Shown one piece after another: positions 1 to 9,141 of a stretch of 57,749 nucleotides of DNA. Within the stretch, counting starts at the first letter, position 1, and each line of letters starts with the position of its first letter. Made by a program: the position numbers and the translations under genes. A model generated the notes under the pieces. That model made no database searches. It was not told the origin of the DNA and saw nothing but the letters and a program-made list of their open reading frames with translations. Origin of the DNA: CALLPQ01 sp039819545 (GTDB lineage Bacteria > Pseudomonadota > Alphaproteobacteria > Caulobacterales > Parvularculaceae); NCBI GenBank assembly GCA_039819545.1, contig JBCBRS010000017.1:1-57749 (forward strand), in the 5' to 3' direction.

Positions 1-662
1 ACCTCCCAAATCACCTTGAGGAGATAGTTGGTGATCAGAACGGTAATCACTTGCTGCGTTGTCCAAATGCCTAGAAACGCAACTGGATAAAAAATCAGGC
101 TATCAACGCCCTGCCCGACGACCGTGGAGCCGATGGTCCGCGTCCATAGCATTTTGCCTTGGGTCAGCACTTTCATCCGGGCCATGACGAACGCATTCGA
201 AATTTCGCCAGCCCAGAACGCAACCATGGAGGCAAAAACAATGCGCGGGGTAACGCCGAACACAGCCTCATAGGCCGGCTGATTATCCCACCCCGGCGCG
301 GGCGGCATGGCCACCACCACCAGCGACATGAGCGCCATAAAGCCAACGGCTGCAAATCCGGCCCAGACAATCCGCCGGGCGCGCGCATAGCCGTAAACCT
401 CGGTCATGACATCGCCCAACACGTAAGACAGCGGGAAAAACAAGATGCCCGCCCCGAAGACACCCACATCGAAGCCAAAAATCTTCGCCTCAAAAAATTG
501 AACGAGTTTGGCAGCCCCGATCAGGTTTGAGCAGATGAGGATGGCAACGAAGGCGGCCATCACGAAATCATAGTAGCGGAACTGATGGGCCGCACCGGCA
601 TTGACGGCTTCGGACGAGGCGGGGGACGAGGCGGGGGGCGAGGAGGTGGGCAATCGGGTCAT
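1..662 (-). CDS. yhhQ: Queuosine precursor transporter, YhhQ/DUF165 family (3' end outside window)
   Basis: Reading the complement from the ATG at 660-662 gives about 220 uninterrupted residues running off the left edge. After a Pro/Ala/Ser-rich N-terminus come hydrophobic helices with family-like segments such as FFPLSYVLGDVMTEVYGYARA and GEISNAFVMARMKVLTQGK. Known members are inner-membrane proteins that import queuosine precursors (preQ0/preQ1 or queuine) for tRNA modification. The C-terminal end and stop lie outside the window. It is divergent from the secreted protein at 842. No preQ1 riboswitch was recognised in the 179-bp spacer. Confidence 0.85.
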   Translation of the reverse strand, partial: MTRLPTSSPPASSPASSEAVNAGAAHQFRYYDFVMAAFVAILICSNLIGAAKLVQFFEAKIFGFDVGVFGAGILFFPLSYVLGDVMTEVYGYARARRIVWAGFAAVGFMALMSLVVVAMPPAPGWDNQPAYEAVFGVTPRIVFASMVAFWAGEISNAFVMARMKVLTQGKMLWTRTIGSTVVGQGVDSLIFYPVAFLGIWTTQQVITVLITNYLLKVIWE

Positions 663-841
663 GGCACCGGTACAGCGCGAACGGGCCCGGCTTGGCAAGT
701 CCCAGCCCCCGAAAAAGGGCGTTAACGAGCGGCGACGCAGGGGGTTTGGTCTTCGTCGGTACCGGTTAAGTGGCACCCATATTGCAAAGTTGCGGCTCGT
801 AGAAACCACGATCAATGCCACCCCCCGGCTAGGAGCAAGCC

Positions 842-1375
842 ATGACGAGCGCCCTTATCAATCATCGGTTCTTTGCCCGGCTGATTTATGCAAGCCTCGG
901 CGTCTCAACCTTGTGCGCCCTCGCACTGGCTGCCTGTGTGGGTCCGGCCATGGCGCAATCTGGGACGCCAGCCTCAAGGTCCGTGTCGAGCGCGCCCGAG
1001 CCAACCCGGTTCTATTATCTTGATCTTCAGGTCTGGCAGGATCGCGAATTGCTGACCAATCCGAAACTTCAATTGCCGCCCAATGAGCCCGCCGAGATCA
1101 CCGTTGATGACCCCGCCGTCTATCCGGACAAGGTGAAAGTGGACTTGCGGCTGGTGGCAGGCGGACCGCGCGGTGAGATTAAGGTTGAAACCACGATTTT
1201 TCTTCCGCAAAATGGCGCCTGGCGAGAGGCAGCGGCGCCTACCCTTCGCGTTGAGCCGGGCAAGCGCACCAGTATTGAAGTTCCTATCGGGGATCTCGGC
1301 TTTCTGCATACGGATGGATCATCCGTTGAAACGCTGATCGTCTTTGTCAGGGTTGACGAACCGGCCTCGCGGTAA
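842..1375 (+). CDS. Secreted protein of unknown function
   Basis: 177 residues. The first 38 or so form a long signal peptide with a hydrophobic core and an Ala-X-Ala cleavage site (AMAQ). The mature part is rich in beta-forming residues and contains no cysteine or catalytic motif I recognise. A GGAGC ribosome site lies just upstream of the ATG. The next gene, a lipoprotein on the same strand, starts 50 bases downstream, so the two may be co-transcribed. Export is a fair inference; function is unknown. Confidence 0.7.
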   Translation: MTSALINHRFFARLIYASLGVSTLCALALAACVGPAMAQSGTPASRSVSSAPEPTRFYYLDLQVWQDRELLTNPKLQLPPNEPAEITVDDPAVYPDKVKVDLRLVAGGPRGEIKVETTIFLPQNGAWREAAAPTLRVEPGKRTSIEVPIGDLGFLHTDGSSVETLIVFVRVDEPASR

Positions 1376-1425
1376 GCCGGTGCAGGCTCCCTTGCGTTAC
1401 CGCAAAACCGGACCGGAGAGCCTGA

Positions 1426-2496
1426 ATGCCTTCTTTTATTTTCCAACGCATACCACCAACCGTGCGCTTGATCGCAGTACCCTTGCTCTCAGTGTCGCTT
1501 GCCGCGTGTACCACCGCTGATATCAAAGCGGACAGGGAACAGACCCAAGCGGTATCCACCGCCCCTGTCGCCGGGACCACCGCCAGTGCTGGCAAAGGTC
1601 GATATCGATTTGTTGACGCTGAGGCCGCTGGCGCCATCCTCGCCACTGCGGACGCGTACACAGCCGAGTTACAAGCCACCGAAATCGGCATCAAAGCGCA
1701 GGACGCCAGCAAAAATAGCGTTGCAGACTTGCAGAACGCGTACCGGGACGGCGCCCTTGACTGGACCGAGGCAGAACGGGCGGCGGTCAATGCCGCCATC
1801 GCTGCGGTCGACGAAAAGCTGCGCGTCTTTGACCGACACTTGCCAGAGACAGTCCTGCTCGCAAAAGTCTCGAACGCGGTCGAGGGCGGTCTGCCCCACA
1901 CCCGCGCCAATTTGATCGCGTTTTCCACGAATGCCCTTGATGCCTTGGTGACCGGTGACAATTCGGGCCTGCAGTCTTTGTTTCTGCACGAACTTCACCA
2001 CGTTTTGTCACGCCATAACCGGCAGCATCATGATGCCTATTATCGGCTGATCGGGTTTGAGCCGTGCCGCTTTTCCGCACCGCCGCGATTGCGTGCAAAG
2101 CGCCTGACCAATCCGGATGCGCCCTCCTATCGGCATTATGCCCGCGTGCCCGTCAACCGCGCAGACCTCACCGCTGACGGGGTAATCCCCTATCTATCCG
2201 TTAACGGACCTTATGAGGGCGGTCTCAAACCAACGCTGGGGTCCTATTTCGATTTTGGCCTGCTGGCCGTTTCCGTCACGGATAGCGTGTGCACCAGTGC
2301 TGGCGATGAGCCAACCTTGATCGCGCCGCCTGATCTTCCCGCCTTCCTGCAACTGGTGGGGGGAAACACTGGCTATATTATTCATCCAGAAGAAACTCTG
2401 GCCGATAATTTCACGTTTCTGATCATGGGTCGCGACGACCTGCCCAATCCGGAAATTCCGGAAAAGATCGGGGCGTTCTGGTCGGCGCTGGAGTAG
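1426..2496 (+). CDS. Lipoprotein with HExxH motif, putative zinc metallopeptidase-like
   Basis: 356 residues. A signal peptide ends in a lipobox (SLAAC, around residue 27), so the protein is probably lipid-anchored in the envelope. Residues 188-192 read HELHH, matching the HExxH zinc-binding signature. More His residues follow, and a second conserved-looking segment, HPEETLADNF (about residue 320), could supply the third metal ligand as in gluzincin-type peptidases. The segment between them has no domain I can name. The motif is seen directly; peptidase activity is inference. Confidence 0.7.
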   Translation: MPSFIFQRIPPTVRLIAVPLLSVSLAACTTADIKADREQTQAVSTAPVAGTTASAGKGRYRFVDAEAAGAILATADAYTAELQATEIGIKAQDASKNSVADLQNAYRDGALDWTEAERAAVNAAIAAVDEKLRVFDRHLPETVLLAKVSNAVEGGLPHTRANLIAFSTNALDALVTGDNSGLQSLFLHELHHVLSRHNRQHHDAYYRLIGFEPCRFSAPPRLRAKRLTNPDAPSYRHYARVPVNRADLTADGVIPYLSVNGPYEGGLKPTLGSYFDFGLLAVSVTDSVCTSAGDEPTLIAPPDLPAFLQLVGGNTGYIIHPEETLADNFTFLIMGRDDLPNPEIPEKIGAFWSALE

Positions 2497-2513
2497 GCGC
2501 TATCGTTTGCAGG

Positions 2514-3995
2514 TCAGGGGATCGCTTTTGCGATGTCGCTGGCAAAGCGGGCAACGTCAAAACGGGCGCCGCCATTATCATCAAAGCCACGGCGGACAAC
2601 GATAAGATCCTTTGACGGAATAATTGTCAGGCTTTGCCCCCGATTGCCGAGCGCGGCATAACTATCCGCCGGCAAGCCCTCAAAACCGCCCAGAAGCCAC
2701 CATTGCGCGCCATAGCCAAAGCGTTTTGACCCATCGGCGCGCAGGGGCGGCTGGGCCGGGGCTGGTCTTGTCACGAAGTCGACCCAGCCTTCAGGCAACA
2801 ACCGGTCGCCGTTCCACACACCGTCATTAAGATAGAGAAGTCCGAGCCGCCCAAGGTCACGCGCGGTGGTATAGACCTGGCTCGATAGAATGAAATCGCC
2901 GTTCCAATCGGTTTCCGGAAAAGTATGACGCATACCGAGCGGTGAGAGAACCGCCGTTAGCGCAAAGGTATGATAGACCGGATCATCGCCCATGGCCTCA
3001 CGCAGATACCGCATGGCCAGCATGGTATCATTGTTCGCGTAGTACCAGCGTGTACCGGGCGTGACTGCCAGACGCCGGGTTACTGCATGGTCAATCACCC
3101 GGCCCCCACCGAAATAGATATTGTCCGTGCGGTTCCCGCGCGGCCCATTGTCAAGCCCGCTTGCCATATGGAGGAGATTGGCGAGCGTGATTGTCCGGCG
3201 CGGATCACCCTCCGGCCACTGATCAAGGGTCACCGGATCATCGGTTGTGACGATCCCCTGATGAACCGCCGCACCAATCAGTGTTGCGGCCAGTGACTTT
3301 GCCACGGACCAGGTGCGTTGCGGGGTGTACCGATCAAAACCCTTGCGATAACGCTCACCAATAATTGTCCCGTCCTTGATCACAAGAACGGCCGTTGTTT
3401 GCGTTCCGTTGCCATAGGTTTCACGGTCAAAGGCCGCTGCGATTACGGGCTTTATCTGTTTGCCGGTGGCCGCTTGCGCCCCCGATAGCCGGGGTGTGCG
3501 ATCCCCCATCGGCCAGGCCATGCGCCGTCCCATGCGCCGCGCGCTCGCCCGGTAGGTCTTTGGCGCTATTTCAGAGATCGGGACGCTGGCGGGACCCGCC
3601 CGGTTGCCGGTGACCAGAGCGCTATCGGCTGGCGTTCCCGCCGGGAGTTGCACACAGCCCCACGGGCCGGTCCAGCGCGCAACCCTGGGCGGGAACGTAT
3701 CACCATAGGCAACACTAACCGTGCGGGCTTGCTCATCAATCACGGCATCGGACACCTGCGCAAAGGCGGCGCGGTAATCGGGATAGATGCGGTTCAGCTC
3801 ATCCCCGGCAATCTGGGTGGGCGTGCGCCCGGCATTAAAGACCGACGAGCACATAAAAGTGGCTTTGTACCCCGCCGCCAGCGAAAGCTGCACAGGATCG
3901 TTCACCGGGGCCGCCTCCTGACCGATTGCAACCGGTGCAATGGTGCCGATGAGGGCGACAAGCCCCGCCCGCCACGCCGTCCTGGAAACCGCCAT
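2514..3995 (-). CDS. Beta-lactamase-fold serine hydrolase (class C/penicillin-binding-like)
   Basis: The ATG at 3995 is chosen because it begins a clean signal peptide (MAVSRTAWRAGLVALIGTI) preceded by GAGG; the frame stays open 150 bases further upstream. The 493-residue protein has the SxxK nucleophile motif (SVAK, around Ser230) and a YxN motif (YAN, around 317), typical of the beta-lactamase/D-aminopeptidase/esterase superfamily. A family-like C-terminal GYGAQWWLLGG segment takes the place of the KTG/HTG motif. Acts in the periplasm. Substrate unknown; family members include esterases and peptidases, so resistance should not be assumed. Confidence 0.88.
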   Translation of the reverse strand: MAVSRTAWRAGLVALIGTIAPVAIGQEAAPVNDPVQLSLAAGYKATFMCSSVFNAGRTPTQIAGDELNRIYPDYRAAFAQVSDAVIDEQARTVSVAYGDTFPPRVARWTGPWGCVQLPAGTPADSALVTGNRAGPASVPISEIAPKTYRASARRMGRRMAWPMGDRTPRLSGAQAATGKQIKPVIAAAFDRETYGNGTQTTAVLVIKDGTIIGERYRKGFDRYTPQRTWSVAKSLAATLIGAAVHQGIVTTDDPVTLDQWPEGDPRRTITLANLLHMASGLDNGPRGNRTDNIYFGGGRVIDHAVTRRLAVTPGTRWYYANNDTMLAMRYLREAMGDDPVYHTFALTAVLSPLGMRHTFPETDWNGDFILSSQVYTTARDLGRLGLLYLNDGVWNGDRLLPEGWVDFVTRPAPAQPPLRADGSKRFGYGAQWWLLGGFEGLPADSYAALGNRGQSLTIIPSKDLIVVRRGFDDNGGARFDVARFASDIAKAIP

Positions 3996-4160
3996 ACATA
4001 ATCCTCTTCGGTAAAACACTGTCTGCAGTGTTGCTCTGTTTTCCACCGGGATACCAAAAACAGCCCCCATCGTCGCCGTCAAACTGGAGACATTTTTATC
4101 CGCCATGCTTGAGGTCAGGCCGAATAGCGGTAATCCTGCAGGCAATGTCGGAGGGACCTT

Positions 4161-5465
4161 ATGCGCCAGGCGCTTTTGTCAGTTATAGCGGCCATGACCT
4201 GCCTTCACGCGGCCCTGCCCGCTACCCCGCCCACTGCCAGCGCGAAGCCCGCATCAAGCGCGAAGCCAGCATCCAGTGCCCAAACGGCAGCCAGCGCGCA
4301 GCCAGCATCCAGTGGCCAACCCAAAGCGGCAGAACCAACCTTCGCCCGATGGCTCACCGGCTTTCGCCAGACCGCCCTTGATGCCGGGATTTCGGCGGCG
4401 ACCCTCGACACCGCGCTCACGGGTCTGAAGCCAGTACCCCGCGTCTTTGAGCTACAGGACAATCAGCCGGAATTTGCCAAAGGGCCATGGGCCTATATTG
4501 ATAGCGCCTTGTCGGAGCAGCGGGTCAGTAAGGGCCGCCAGAAATTCCAGGACAATCGCATTGCGCTGGAAGTGATCGGCAATGCCTATTCCGTTGCCCC
4601 CTCCGTGATGACCGCCATCTGGGGATTGGAAACGTCCTATGGTGCGGTCATGGGCAATTTTGACACGGTGGAAGTGCTGGCAAACTTTGCCTGGAAAGGC
4701 CGCCGTACCGCTTTTGGCCGGTCGCAATTGCTCGGTGCCCTGAAGATTATTGACAATGGCTACGCACCGCGCTCCAAACTGCGCGGTTCGTGGGCCGGGG
4801 CCATGGGCCATACACAGTTTATTCCCACCACCTACCTTGCCTATGCGATTGATCATGATCAGGACGGTCAACGCGATATCTGGTCAACGCTGCCCGATGT
4901 GTTCGCCTCCACGGCAAACTATCTTGCAGCGTCTGGCTATAACAAGGCAAACCCGGTTGGGGTTGAAGTGGTCCTGCCCGCTGGCTTTGATTATGCGCTG
5001 ACCGGCACGACGCGCCGGGCGCTGGTGGAGTGGGCGGCGGCGGGCGTTGTGGCAGGGAATGCGGCGCCGCTGGTCGGTCGCTATGACCCTAATCTGCGCG
5101 GACGGATCATTGTCCCGGCGGGCGCGCGGGGACCCGCCTTTCTTGTCTTTGGGAATTTTGAAGCAATCCTGAAATATAATCGGTCCACATCCTATGGCCT
5201 TGCGGTGATGCTTCTGTCCCAGAAAATTGCGGGCACGGGCGGCGATGTGATCCAGCCTTGGCCGCGCGATGACCGACCCTTGAGCCTTGCCGAACGCAAG
5301 CAATTGCAGCAGGCGCTGGCCGATCGTGGTTTTGATCCGGGTCCGGTTGATGGCATTATCGGTTCGGGTACCCGGCGCGCCTTACGCCGCTGGCAGATCA
5401 GTGCCGGTTTGCCCGCCGACGGCTATGCGTCGGCGAAACTGCTCAGCCTGCTGCTCGCGCGATAG
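4161..5465 (+). CDS. Lytic murein transglycosylase, MltB/GH103 type, with C-terminal peptidoglycan-binding domain
   Basis: 434 residues with a signal peptide, then an Ala/Ser/Pro-rich linker of imperfect AKPASS-like repeats (about residues 25-55). The catalytic domain carries WGLETSYG with the expected acid Glu near 157, and GAMGHTQFIPTTYL. The last 60 or so residues form a PG_binding_1 domain (QQALADRGFDPGPVDGIIG). GH103 enzymes cleave peptidoglycan glycan strands to 1,6-anhydro products in the periplasm. GGAGGGACC precedes the ATG. It is divergent from the serine hydrolase gene across a 165-base promoter region. Confidence 0.93.
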   Translation: MRQALLSVIAAMTCLHAALPATPPTASAKPASSAKPASSAQTAASAQPASSGQPKAAEPTFARWLTGFRQTALDAGISAATLDTALTGLKPVPRVFELQDNQPEFAKGPWAYIDSALSEQRVSKGRQKFQDNRIALEVIGNAYSVAPSVMTAIWGLETSYGAVMGNFDTVEVLANFAWKGRRTAFGRSQLLGALKIIDNGYAPRSKLRGSWAGAMGHTQFIPTTYLAYAIDHDQDGQRDIWSTLPDVFASTANYLAASGYNKANPVGVEVVLPAGFDYALTGTTRRALVEWAAAGVVAGNAAPLVGRYDPNLRGRIIVPAGARGPAFLVFGNFEAILKYNRSTSYGLAVMLLSQKIAGTGGDVIQPWPRDDRPLSLAERKQLQQALADRGFDPGPVDGIIGSGTRRALRRWQISAGLPADGYASAKLLSLLLAR

Positions 5466-5469
5466 CCGG

Positions 5470-6072
5470 TTACAACCAACCCTTGTCCCGGGCCAGACGC
5501 GCCGCCTCAATCCGGTTTGAAACGCCCAGCTTTGCGGTTGCCTCCGCGAGATAATTCCGCACGGTGCCGGGCGACAGGTCAAGTCGCTGGGCAATGGCTT
5601 TGTTGCTCTCCCCCTGTTCGACAAACCGCAGAATTTCGCGCTCACGCGGGGTGAGCGGGTCTTGCGCTTCCCACGCCGCCACGGCGAGTTCAGGATCGAT
5701 ACAGGTCTCATTGTTCGCCACTTTGCGAATAGCGAAGGCAAGCTCTTCACCGGGCGTGTCTTTCAGAAAATAGCCCTTTGCCCCCGCCGCCATGGCGCGC
5801 TGTAGATAGCCCGGCCGAGCAAATGTCGTTACCATAAGGATCTTTGTGGCTATCGTCAGCTGGCTGATGGTCTCGGCAAGTTCAATACCGGTCAGTCCCG
5901 GCATTTCAATATCGGTGACCAGCACATCCGGCTGGTGGGTTTTGACGAGCGCCAACGCCACACCGCCATCACCGGTGTCGGCGATAATCTCGATATCGTC
6001 TTCAAGCGACAAGAGCGTCTTTAAGGCGCTGCGCAGGAGCGATTGATCTTCGGCCAGCACAACCCGGATCAT
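5470..6072 (-). CDS. Response regulator, NarL/LuxR (DesR-like) family
   Basis: 200 residues: a receiver domain with the acidic pocket (AEDQ, residues 7-10) and phospho-acceptor Asp54 in VTDIEMPG, then a LuxR-type helix-turn-helix (LTPREREILRFVEQGESNKA). The start overlaps the kinase stop by 4 bases, so the two are translationally coupled and form a cognate pair. By analogy with DesK/DesR and B. subtilis YvfT/YvfU it probably controls the adjacent ABC transporter operon; a dyad at 10847-10889 is a candidate binding site. Confidence 0.95.
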   Translation of the reverse strand: MIRVVLAEDQSLLRSALKTLLSLEDDIEIIADTGDGGVALALVKTHQPDVLVTDIEMPGLTGIELAETISQLTIATKILMVTTFARPGYLQRAMAAGAKGYFLKDTPGEELAFAIRKVANNETCIDPELAVAAWEAQDPLTPREREILRFVEQGESNKAIAQRLDLSPGTVRNYLAEATAKLGVSNRIEAARLARDKGWL

Positions 6073-7235
6073 GATACCGCGATACCTGAAAGAGGGACGT
6101 CAACGCTAACACGAAAGCCTGGTGAACGCGAGAATGTTGCGGTGCCGTCAAGGCTTGCCACCCGCTCGGTAAGCCCGCGAAGCCCAGAACCCGGCGACCA
6201 TCCGTTATCGGATGATCCAATACCATCATCCTGAATGGCAAGTTTCAGAACGCCGCCGGACTGTTCAAAACGTATGGTGACCGCGCTTGCCCCTGCGTGA
6301 CGGATCACATTCGTCACCGCTTCGCGGACCACGAGGCCAAGCACCGTATCCGCCGTTGGATTCAGCGTTGGCGGCGCGCCCGTCACGGTCAAGGTGACCC
6401 CGCCGCTGTCAAGAAACCGGCGGGCACGGTCTATTTCACCAAGGATCGAGGTTGCCGTCATATCGCTGACCGCTGCGCGCACATCGCTTAACGCCCTGCG
6501 CGCTGCATCGCGGATCTCGCGCAATTCACGTTCAGCCTGCGCCGGATCAGATCCCAGCGTTCGCCCCGCAATGTCGGCTTTTAAGGCAACCATGGTCAGG
6601 GTCTGACCTAACACATCGTGGAGGTCACGGGCGATACGCGCCCGTTCGGCAATCGCGGCTTCCTCTCGCTCAAGAGCGCGGGCGTTTTCTGCAATTTTAA
6701 CCTCAGCCAAGTGCGCCGCCTCGGCGATACACCCAACCCCCACGATTGTACCCATAAAGACAACAAAGCCGATTTCTATCAGTGAACGCCCCATCAGATA
6801 AGACACCGACACATAGACGATCGTCAGGATCGCGATTAACCACAAGGCCCGCTGACCCGGACGCTGATAGCCAGCTTGCGCCGCGGCATAGATATGAAAG
6901 ACGCCCGGCGAGCCCCAAAAGGGCGTAACCGCGTAGCCAATCAATGCGATCAGCGCGATCACCGGAATATTATCGGGTGTCGATCTTGCAAACGTCTTCA
7001 GATAAATCGGGATAAAAATCGTGATCGCCACGGCAGCAACGGCCACATCGAACAGGCTTGGGGCACGAAACAGCCAGGGCGCCCCGTAGAAAAATAGATA
7101 GACCAGATAAAATTCCGGGCGCGCCCCAAGGTTAGGCAGGAATTTGGAAAGACCGCGCCCGCCACCGCCACCCGCCGCAGCCTCATTAGATTTTTCTTCA
7201 GCGTTCAAAACGGACATTATCGACAACAAATTCAT
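6069..7235 (-). CDS. Sensor histidine kinase, HisKA_3 (DesK-like)
   Basis: 388 residues from the ATG at 7235; an internal ATG at 7217 is a possible alternative, and both overlap the upstream amidohydrolase gene. A Gly-rich N-terminus is followed by several membrane helices (about residues 42-175), then the HisKA_3 dimerisation domain with phospho-acceptor His206 in ARDLHDVLGQ, and a HATPase_c domain (REAVTNVIRHAGAS, then DDGIGS and GLRGLTERV). No large periplasmic domain is visible, so it may sense membrane state or the partner ABC transporter. Partner of the response regulator immediately downstream. Confidence 0.94.
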   Translation of the reverse strand: MNLLSIMSVLNAEEKSNEAAAGGGGGRGLSKFLPNLGARPEFYLVYLFFYGAPWLFRAPSLFDVAVAAVAITIFIPIYLKTFARSTPDNIPVIALIALIGYAVTPFWGSPGVFHIYAAAQAGYQRPGQRALWLIAILTIVYVSVSYLMGRSLIEIGFVVFMGTIVGVGCIAEAAHLAEVKIAENARALEREEAAIAERARIARDLHDVLGQTLTMVALKADIAGRTLGSDPAQAERELREIRDAARRALSDVRAAVSDMTATSILGEIDRARRFLDSGGVTLTVTGAPPTLNPTADTVLGLVVREAVTNVIRHAGASAVTIRFEQSGGVLKLAIQDDGIGSSDNGWSPGSGLRGLTERVASLDGTATFSRSPGFRVSVDVPLSGIAVS

Positions 7236-9084
7236 AGACGCCCACTTGCGTGCCCGTCACCAGCGCCAGGCCGGTTGTGCTTTCCAACTGAACACCCGGC
7301 ACGTCGGCAAGCGGTATTGTCACCGATGCCCATTCTTCGGTCACGGCAAATTCCTTCGTAGGCGGAACACCGCCGGGCCCCGCGCCGAACAGCATGGCGC
7401 GGTAGACACCGGGGGTGCCCCGCACGTCAAAAGTCAACGTCGTAAAGCCGCTGATATCACGGCCCGCGGTAAAGTCATCGGTAAACGGTAAGACTGCACC
7501 CGCCCAGGGGAAAGGAAAGCCCGGCTTCACTTGCGCTTTCACGGCCATGACACCCTCATCGGCACCCTCTTTTTCTACCACCATATGGCTAACTGTCGCC
7601 ACTGATTTCCCACCGGCCATGCTATCGGTTGTGCTTGTCCAACCCGATGATCCGTCTACCGAAAGGTCAGTATCAAATTGACCAAGGTCAGAAACCGTCC
7701 AGCGATCTGACTGCGCATCGTCAAGTGCCCGTTTTACGGGGTAGCCATTTTTATAAACGCTCGCCATGGCACGGGTCGCGGTGATGTCTAACAACGGATT
7801 GGCGTCAAGCAGGATAAAATCTGCAATGGCCCCGGGGGCGATAGCACCGCGCCCTGTGAGCGAAAAGGCGTCCGCCGGCCCCATTGTTGCGGCGCGCAGC
7901 ACTGCGGCGGCTGGGAGGCCTGCCTCGACAAGCAAGCTCAGTTCCTGATGTAACGACGCACCATAGGTCGTACTCGGATTAGGCGCATCGGCCCCCGCAT
8001 AGATGGGCACCCCGGCGTCAAAAAGGGCTTTTGTGTTGGCTTGCGCAATTTTGAGGATCGGACCCGGCGGGCGGTTGCTGAATTGTTGTGTGAGTTGCCC
8101 CCGCTGCACCGGGGTAAGGTAAGGGGCGATTGTCGCATCATCCTGCAAACTGGCGCCAGGTTTGTGCCCATCCACAGAGGCAATGACCACCAGCGTCGGG
8201 ATCACAAAGACACCCTTTTCAACAGCAAGCTGAATAAATTTCGGCGTCGCCGGTACGTCGCGGAACACATGGACAAGGCCATCAATGCCATCCTCAACCA
8301 TATGCGTTGCTGCCTCCAGCGTATCGATATGGGCAACGACAAGAACGCCGCGATCATGCGCCGCATCAATCACCGCTTTGGCCGTGGCACGGTCAATACT
8401 GCTGATCCGCGAGGAACCCGGGATATAGGCAAGTTTGATATAGTCAGAGCCCTCGGCAAGGCGTGCATTAACCCAACCCTGCGCCTGCGCCGGTTCTGTC
8501 AGCGTCGGGATATCAAAGCCGAACTGTGTGCCATGACCGCCAGGTGAGGTACCCATAGTCCCGGCACTGAACATATCAGCTTCCGGCCGGTTATGGCGCT
8601 CTGCGCGGCTCGCCCGCGTAGCCGGTAGCATCAGCGCATTGGTGAACATATCAAGATGGGTCGTCACCCCGAATCGGGCGGCATCGGTAAAGGCACTACC
8701 GTAAGAATGGGTGTGGGCATCAATGAGTCCGGGAATCATAAAGTGTCCGCCCGCATCAACCCTGGGCAGATCAGCGGTGAGATTTTGCCCGAGCGCCGCA
8801 ATGACACCGTTTTCAATCCTGACATTCTGAGGGTCGGAAAAGCTTAGACCCGAAGCCGTTTGCGTGAGAATGCGCGCATTGGTGAGCACAAAGCTGTTTG
8901 TGCTCACATCGGCTGGCTGCGAGGCGGTAGTATTTTCACCAGCCGGGTCTTGCGTCCCCGATTGTGCGCGCGCCGATGCACCCCCCGCCTCACCAGCCGG
9001 GTCCGATACCGGCAGGAAAACCATCAGCGCGGCTATTAAAATCGCAGCGGCGAACAGCGCACCGAAAAAGATCGTTCTCAACAT
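7198..9084 (-). CDS. Membrane-anchored amidohydrolase with C-terminal CIA30-like domain
   Basis: 628 residues. An N-terminal hydrophobic segment (residues 5-25) is either an uncleaved anchor or a signal peptide. The amidohydrolase barrel has the metal-binding HTH motif in GLIDAHTHS (about 122-126), further His in VVAHIDTLEAATH and Asp in YAGADAPNP. The last 170 or so residues resemble the CIA30/galactose-binding-like fold (GFTTLTFDVRG, VYEFVVDNVRFER). Substrate unknown, probably hydrolysis of a C-N bond in the periplasm. It lies between the ABC permease and the kinase on one strand, an unusual guest for this type of operon. Confidence 0.88.
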   Translation of the reverse strand: MLRTIFFGALFAAAILIAALMVFLPVSDPAGEAGGASARAQSGTQDPAGENTTASQPADVSTNSFVLTNARILTQTASGLSFSDPQNVRIENGVIAALGQNLTADLPRVDAGGHFMIPGLIDAHTHSYGSAFTDAARFGVTTHLDMFTNALMLPATRASRAERHNRPEADMFSAGTMGTSPGGHGTQFGFDIPTLTEPAQAQGWVNARLAEGSDYIKLAYIPGSSRISSIDRATAKAVIDAAHDRGVLVVAHIDTLEAATHMVEDGIDGLVHVFRDVPATPKFIQLAVEKGVFVIPTLVVIASVDGHKPGASLQDDATIAPYLTPVQRGQLTQQFSNRPPGPILKIAQANTKALFDAGVPIYAGADAPNPSTTYGASLHQELSLLVEAGLPAAAVLRAATMGPADAFSLTGRGAIAPGAIADFILLDANPLLDITATRAMASVYKNGYPVKRALDDAQSDRWTVSDLGQFDTDLSVDGSSGWTSTTDSMAGGKSVATVSHMVVEKEGADEGVMAVKAQVKPGFPFPWAGAVLPFTDDFTAGRDISGFTTLTFDVRGTPGVYRAMLFGAGPGGVPPTKEFAVTEEWASVTIPLADVPGVQLESTTGLALVTGTQVGVYEFVVDNVRFER

Positions 9085-9141
9085 TTCACGCTCCCAGGAC
9101 CAAATGGTCTTTATCTGTATACGGTAGTTAAACGGATTTTC

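Noticed and set aside
2514..3995. Antibiotic-resistance beta-lactamase
   Set aside because: The SxxK/YxN fold is shared with many esterases and peptidases, and there is no KTG motif or resistance context.
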